22,475 nucleotides of DNA, from positions 935 to 23,409 of the forward strand of contig BLJB01000810.1 in the NCBI GenBank assembly GCA_013423325.1, in the 5' to 3' direction. The position numbers and the translations under genes were made by a program. The DNA comes from Usnea hakonensis. Lineage: Eukaryota; Ascomycota; Lecanoromycetes; Lecanorales; Parmeliaceae. The notes under the pieces were generated by a model. It was given only the letters and a program-made list of their open reading frames with translations, made no database searches and was not told the origin of the DNA. Positions 18,481-22,475 of this stretch are shown here, piece after piece; position 1 is the first letter of the stretch, and each line of letters opens with the position of its first letter.

Positions 18481-20000
18481 TTCATACTTTTAAGCGAGGC
18501 CTTAAATTATAAGATATTTCTAAAAAAAGATATTACTAAGCGTCTTTATATTACTATACTAAAGGCTTAAGGTCTTCTTAATTTCCTTAGCTCTAGGCTA
18601 TCTTTCTTAGCCTCTTAGTAAGACTTTCGTACCGAGTATAATACTATTCGGCGTAATTATTATATCTTTAAGCGCGATTTCCTACTCTATAATAAGGCGT
18701 TAAATAAGTCTTACTACTATTTAGAAAGCGAAGAATATAATTACGTACTAGTCTATAAGTCCAACTATTCTATAACTCCTAGTTAATTAACCCGAGAGTT
18801 ATCGCTTAAAGCTATTAATAACTAAGATCTTTATAATAATATTATATAGCTAGTTATCTTTAACTTACTTATAAGTACTTAATTCCTTCAAATTCTAAAG
18901 AATACCCTAGAACTAGATTCTATATTATATTAGAATTAATAAATATCGTTATAAGTAAGTCCTATAGGATCCCCCTCTATATTATTAAGCTTAAATTACC
19001 CAAGGGCCTTTAACTTTAGAAATATAAAATATATTAATATTTAATTTCTATACTTCTCTTTAAGTATATTAAGTATAAGAATAAAGATCGCCTAGAAGTA
19101 TCTATATCTACTTTAAAAGATTCGACTATAGAGTAAATAATTACTATAAACGTAATAATTACGATTACTAAGATAGAGGTAGCTAAGTAGAAACTCGATT
19201 ATAAATTAGTAGCTAATACTATTTAGAGTTATCTAGATAATAATATTCTTACGGATATAGAGTATATTATAAATATATATAATCTATAAGAGAAAGTTCT
19301 CTTAGATAATAAATCTAAGGGGTTAGATACTCTTAATAATCTATATTACTAATTACTTAGTTTAAACCTTTCCTTATATAAGGATATAGCTAAGTTTATA
19401 GCCTAACTTAAAAGTATCTATATTAAAATAATTAATATATCCTTTTTTTTAAAGTAGAAAACTAATCTTCTTATTTATCTCTTTTATAGTAATTTAGATA
19501 AAGCGTATAAAGCCTATTTTACTTATTACGTCTAGACCTATAAGTTAATAAATAATAAATAAACTAAATCTACTTACTTTTTAGAGTATATTACTAATCG
19601 CTTTCTATAAACTCTAGCTAATCTATTCTTTAATAGTACTAAGTCGAACTATACCTTTATTATAGTTTAGCGTAATATTAAAGATATAGCTTTTCGCCCT
19701 TATAATAGTAATTCGGAATAGTTTACTACTATTAACCCCTAAAAGGGTACTATTTCCAGCCTAAATTTATATATAATTTAAAAGCTTATTAAGTATTATA
19801 TATACTATAAGAAGATATACTATATTAAAGACGAATATAATTAGCTTATTAGTAATACTAAGTCCTAAAAAGAAAAGAATAAGGATAAAGATAAATTATT
19901 AAGTAATAACTCTAATTCTAAACCTTAGAAAAATAAGGAGAAAAGTAGAAGAAATAAATAATCTTAATATAACTTTCCTAAAGTAGAGATCTATATCGTA
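18481..20000 (+). pseudogene. Copia C gag remnant
   Basis: With stops reversed the plus strand reads a long hydrophilic protein. The segment DTLNNLYYQLLSLNLSLYKD, then IAKFIAQLKSIYIKI, then LIYLFYSNLDKAYKAYF (about 19328-19520) follows the copia gag capsid pattern (L---L---------S----I--F--L---L------S------LL--LP--Y). It ends in a Lys/Ser/Asn-rich basic tail (QKEKNKDKDKLLSNNSNS, KNKEKSRRNK) at about 19860-19960, a likely RNA-binding region. No clear CCHC knuckle could be confirmed. Confidence 0.65.
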
Positions 20001-20079
20001 TACTATATAGAAAAGGATATAAGTCTAGATAGATAGACTTTAGATTATAGTTATTTATAGTACTTAACTCTAAATTATA

Positions 20080-20300
20080 ATATATTTACTAAGTATTATC
20101 TATTAGACTCTACCGTAGATAATATATATCTAATTAGCGGTATCTCTAGGGAACTAATACCGGTTAGTATTAGAAAAGTACGTATTAGTATAATTAAAGA
20201 TAATTAAAAAAAAGATATCTTTTTTACTAATATCCTCTATTTATCTAACCTCCCTCTTAGTCTTATATCCCTTAGTTAGCTTATATAAGGCGGTACGTTT
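20080..20300 (+). pseudogene. Copia C protease remnant
   Basis: YYLLDSTVDNIYL at 20094-20132 fits the copia aspartic protease active site (W-LDSGA-NH-), with the catalytic Asp still present at 20106-20108. It is followed by FTNILYLSNLPLSLISLSQL near 20222-20282 (family VLYVP-L--NLLS--QL), the usual end of the protease region. Confidence 0.75.
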
Positions 20301-20619
20301 ATTAAGTTTATTTCTAATAATATTAAGATTAGCTAATTCGGCCTTATAGCGTAGCTATAAGAAAATAATCTTTACTATCTTTATATATAGGAGCCTAAAT
20401 CCTCCTTAGTCTCTTTTAAAATTAAGCTAACGCTAATAGACCCGTAATAGATAAAAGTTACTATACTTTATAATATATTAAATACTAAAGAACGTACTAA
20501 TTTAGTAGATAGTCCTATTATTACTTCTAGTAATTCTAACTCTAAGTCTTCTAGCTTAGATACTAGTATAGATATTAATAGTAGTACGCTATTACAAAAG
20601 ATTAATAACAAAATAGTTA

Positions 20620-21300
20620 AACTATAGTACGCCTATCTAGGGTATTTAGAATACTAGAATATAAAGAAACTAGCTAAATTATCTAAAGATATAGACCTAA
20701 CTAAAGAGGTTATTAATAAGGAGCCTTATACCCTATACGTAATTAAGAAGGTTAAGAATACCCCCTATAAATCCTATATCTATTTAGGATATAGAGAATA
20801 TAAATTAATTTATAATAATATCTATAGCCCTATTATATTATATAGCTATAATAGAGATAAATACTTTATTACCTTTCTAAATAACTAGATAAAGCGTTTA
20901 GAAGTCGAAGTTATTAAATCTAAAAGTAAGGCTTTTCCCGCTTTTAAACGCTATTAAGCTTATAATAAATATAGAGATACTAAGATTAAATACTTATATA
21001 TCGATTATAATAGAGAGTATAAAGACTATAACTTCGATATCTATTATATAGACTACGGGATTATATAGGAGTTAACTTAACCGGGAAATCTTAAGATAAA
21101 TAGAGCTATCGAATAATTAGGCTAGATACTTTTTAATATAATTAATACTATTATTAAGGATACTAAATTTAACTAGATCTATTAGACTAAGCTTATAATT
21201 ATTACTAATTACCTTTATAATTATAATTTTATAACGGGATATAAATTTACTCCCTATAAGTCTATAACTAATTATAAACTAAAAATCTCTTATTTACGCT
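20620..21300 (+). pseudogene. Copia C integrase remnant
   Basis: YAYLGYLEYQNIKKLAKLSK at about 20628-20690 matches LWH-RLGH--Y-N---L of the zinc region, and EPYTLYVIKKVKNTPYKS matches its C--C--GK. In the core, YNNIYSPI at 20811-20834 corresponds to HSD--GPI with the first catalytic Asp now Asn (20817-20819). YFITFLNNQIKRLEVEVIKS follows. KYLYIDYNREYKDYNFD at about 20985-21040 corresponds to K-LR-DNG-EY---F with Asp kept, and INRAIEQLG to NG-IER-G with Glu kept. After the core, LRYIRTLSYIIL--LITSQKKG is the start of the variable C-terminal region. Confidence 0.87.
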
Positions 21301-21819
21301 ATATTAGAACCTTAAGCTATATAATTCTAAGGAGACTTATAACTAGCTAGAAAAAAGGTTAGAAGCGTACTAGTAAAAGGGTTCTTATTAGCTATAAAGA
21401 TAATTATATTTATAGAATACTTATTAAAGGTATAATTATACAATTAACTAAAATTATCTAGAGACTTAAAAAAAATAGCGTATTATCTAAAACTATATTA
21501 TCTAAAATTATACTAGTCCCTATAAAGTAAGGCAAAATATCTATATTAATAATAACTATTTTTTCTATAAATAATTTAGATCTAGATAAACTTATTCGGC
21601 CTTTATTATATACTATTCTATTTACTCTAAAGTTAGTATCTCTCTCTACTACTTATAACTCTAGAGTATCTACTTCTATCTTAACGCTTAAATCTACTCT
21701 AATTCTATAAGGGTCTACCCTAACTCTATATAGGGATCTATATTCGAATTATCTATATATAGTTCTATAAGAAAGTCTTTTACTAAATCTACTCTCCCTA
21801 TTTATCTTAGTTATTTAGG

Positions 21820-21945
21820 CTTTAAATATAGAGCCTTATAAACTAAAGATTTATAAAGAAGTTATAAAAAGCTCTTCTAGTAAGAAATAGAAAAATAGTA
21901 TATCTAATAAAATTAACTCTTTATAAGAGAATAATATATAAAAGC
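21820..21945 (+). pseudogene. Start of copia C reverse transcriptase, cut by a LINE
   Basis: IEPYKLKIYKEVIKSSSSKK then NSISNKINSLQENNI matches the N-terminus of copia RT (EP-TY-EA--S---W--A---E--SL--N-TW). The codon expected to be Trp is TAA, and the next bases are the tail of the minus-strand LINE. This fixes the junction to within a few bases. Confidence 0.8.
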
Positions 21946-22475
21946 TTGGATTGGATTGGAATTCATACTCGTGTCTATCTAACTATGTGAAAGATAATTA
22001 CGGGAAGCTCTATAGTAATAGTGTAAGGGAAACCTTTATAGTATTACTACTATTAGAGTAAAAAACCTTACCGTGCTCCTACTTATCTCTACTATTTTAA
22101 GTCTATATACTACCTTCGACTACTACCGCTCGGTACCCCCTGTGCTCGTATTCCTCTACCCTCTTTATATCGATACTCGCGCCCCTTAGGCCGCTCTACC
22201 CCTATATAACTAGTCTTTTACTAGGGAATACTAGCCTAGAAGGACGGATTAGATCAGCTATCTAATTAACGCCCTCGCCCCCCTTAGGGTAGTTAATATT
22301 CTCCGTAGATTACTAGTTCCCGCGGATTCTAGAAGTGCTAGTCTAAATTATCCTAGCCTCGAATAGAAGATAAGGATATATTTAGTATTCTATTTCGGCT
22401 AGCCGCATTCGTAGCTAGCTATATAGATACCCGGGACCTTGCGACGGAAGAGGAACTATGCTAGCCCGATCTTCT
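21946..22475 (-). mobile_element. LINE (non-LTR retrotransposon) 3' end, right copy
   Basis: The minus strand from the window edge reads a LINE ORF2 C-terminus: GIYIASYECG, then NTKYILIFYSRLG, then FRLALLESAGTSNLRRILTT, then RGARALIR, with a few TAG/TAA in place of Gln/Trp. This fits the C-x-CG ... T-H-L---C zinc motif and following helices of fungal Tad1-like LINEs; the second Cys (TGC, 22405-22407) is intact, while the first Cys and the His are now Tyr. A stop, or a mutated CAA, lies at 22186-22188. The 3' UTR follows to 21946, with a TTGGATTGGATTGGAATT tail. It inserted into copia C. Its 322 innermost bases mirror 1-322. The 5' end is outside the window. Confidence 0.8.

Larger units (their letters stand above)
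17594..21945 (+). mobile_element. Copia C: Ty1/copia retrotransposon, 3'-truncated
   Basis: Plus-strand element with 5' LTR (17594-17750), tRNA-Met primer site (17751 onward), gag, protease (about 20080-20300), integrase (about 20620-21300), linker, and the first codons of RT (about 21820-21945). The frame reads almost without gaps when TAA/TAG are taken as mutated Gln/Trp. The minus-strand LINE begins at 21946, so RT, RNase H and the 3' LTR are displaced beyond the window or lost. It inserted into the gypsy integrase; the five bases before its LTR are ATTTA, but the partner duplication cannot be seen. Confidence 0.88.

Noticed and set aside
1..22267. A 22-kb DNA transposon (Maverick/Starship-like) bounded by 322-bp terminal inverted repeats
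   Set aside because: The repeats are LINE 3' ends: the right copy continues into LINE ORF2 coding sequence, and each joins the middle of a different retroelement. No transposase, tyrosine recombinase or polymerase B gene was seen.
1..22475. tRNA, rRNA or telomere repeats
   Set aside because: No TTAGGG/CCCTAA arrays, no cloverleaf-compatible sequence and no rRNA motifs were seen; the only tRNA-like sequences are the primer sites complementary to initiator tRNA-Met.
22268..22475. A host gene at the right edge, because it is more GC-rich
   Set aside because: It still has in-frame TAG/TAA on both strands and reads as the LINE zinc-finger C-terminus on the minus strand.

Overview
The window is a block of nested, dead transposable elements from a filamentous ascomycete (Pezizomycotina). 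I find no intact gene, tRNA, rRNA or CRISPR array. Almost all of it is very AT-rich and nearly free of CpA and TpG, while TpA is in excess and CpG survives in most parts. This is the signature of repeat-induced point mutation (RIP), a fungal genome defence. Stops fill every frame, but reading premature TAA/TAG as former Gln/Trp codons gives long, recognisable retroelement polyproteins. The species cannot be fixed from this sequence; AT-rich, RIP-mutated blocks of this kind are known in Dothideomycetes such as Leptosphaeria, but that is only a comparison.

Layout. 1-322 is the 3' end of a non-LTR retrotransposon (LINE) on the plus strand. 323-1680 is the reverse transcriptase-RNase H part of a Ty3/gypsy element (plus), whose integrase resumes at 16889-17593. 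The gypsy element is split by a 5'-truncated LINE, in three pieces (1681-1823, 8487-8503, 16131-16888), flanked by an 11-bp target-site duplication. That LINE was hit twice, 12 bp apart, by Ty1/copia elements on the minus strand: copia A (1824-8486; 113-bp LTRs; duplication GACTA) and copia B (8504-16130; 145-bp LTRs; duplication GAACG). Copia B carries a 125-bp LINE-tail insertion in its gag region (13781-13905; 12-bp duplication; contains two N). A third copia element, C (plus, from 17594), has its 5' LTR, primer site, gag, protease and integrase, and stops at the start of reverse transcriptase. There a third LINE, on the minus strand (21946-22475), begins. The outer LINE tails form a 322-bp inverted repeat.

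Order of events: the gypsy element is oldest; the internal LINE and copia C inserted into it; copia A and B inserted into the LINE; the small LINE tail inserted into B; the minus-strand LINE inserted into C; the left LINE inserted into gypsy. The mutated gypsy and LINE frames read continuously once later insertions are skipped, which supports this order. All three copia elements appear to prime from an internal part of initiator tRNA-Met. RIP has removed catalytic residues, so nothing here is likely to encode a working protein. Any present role is as silent, repeat-rich chromatin.
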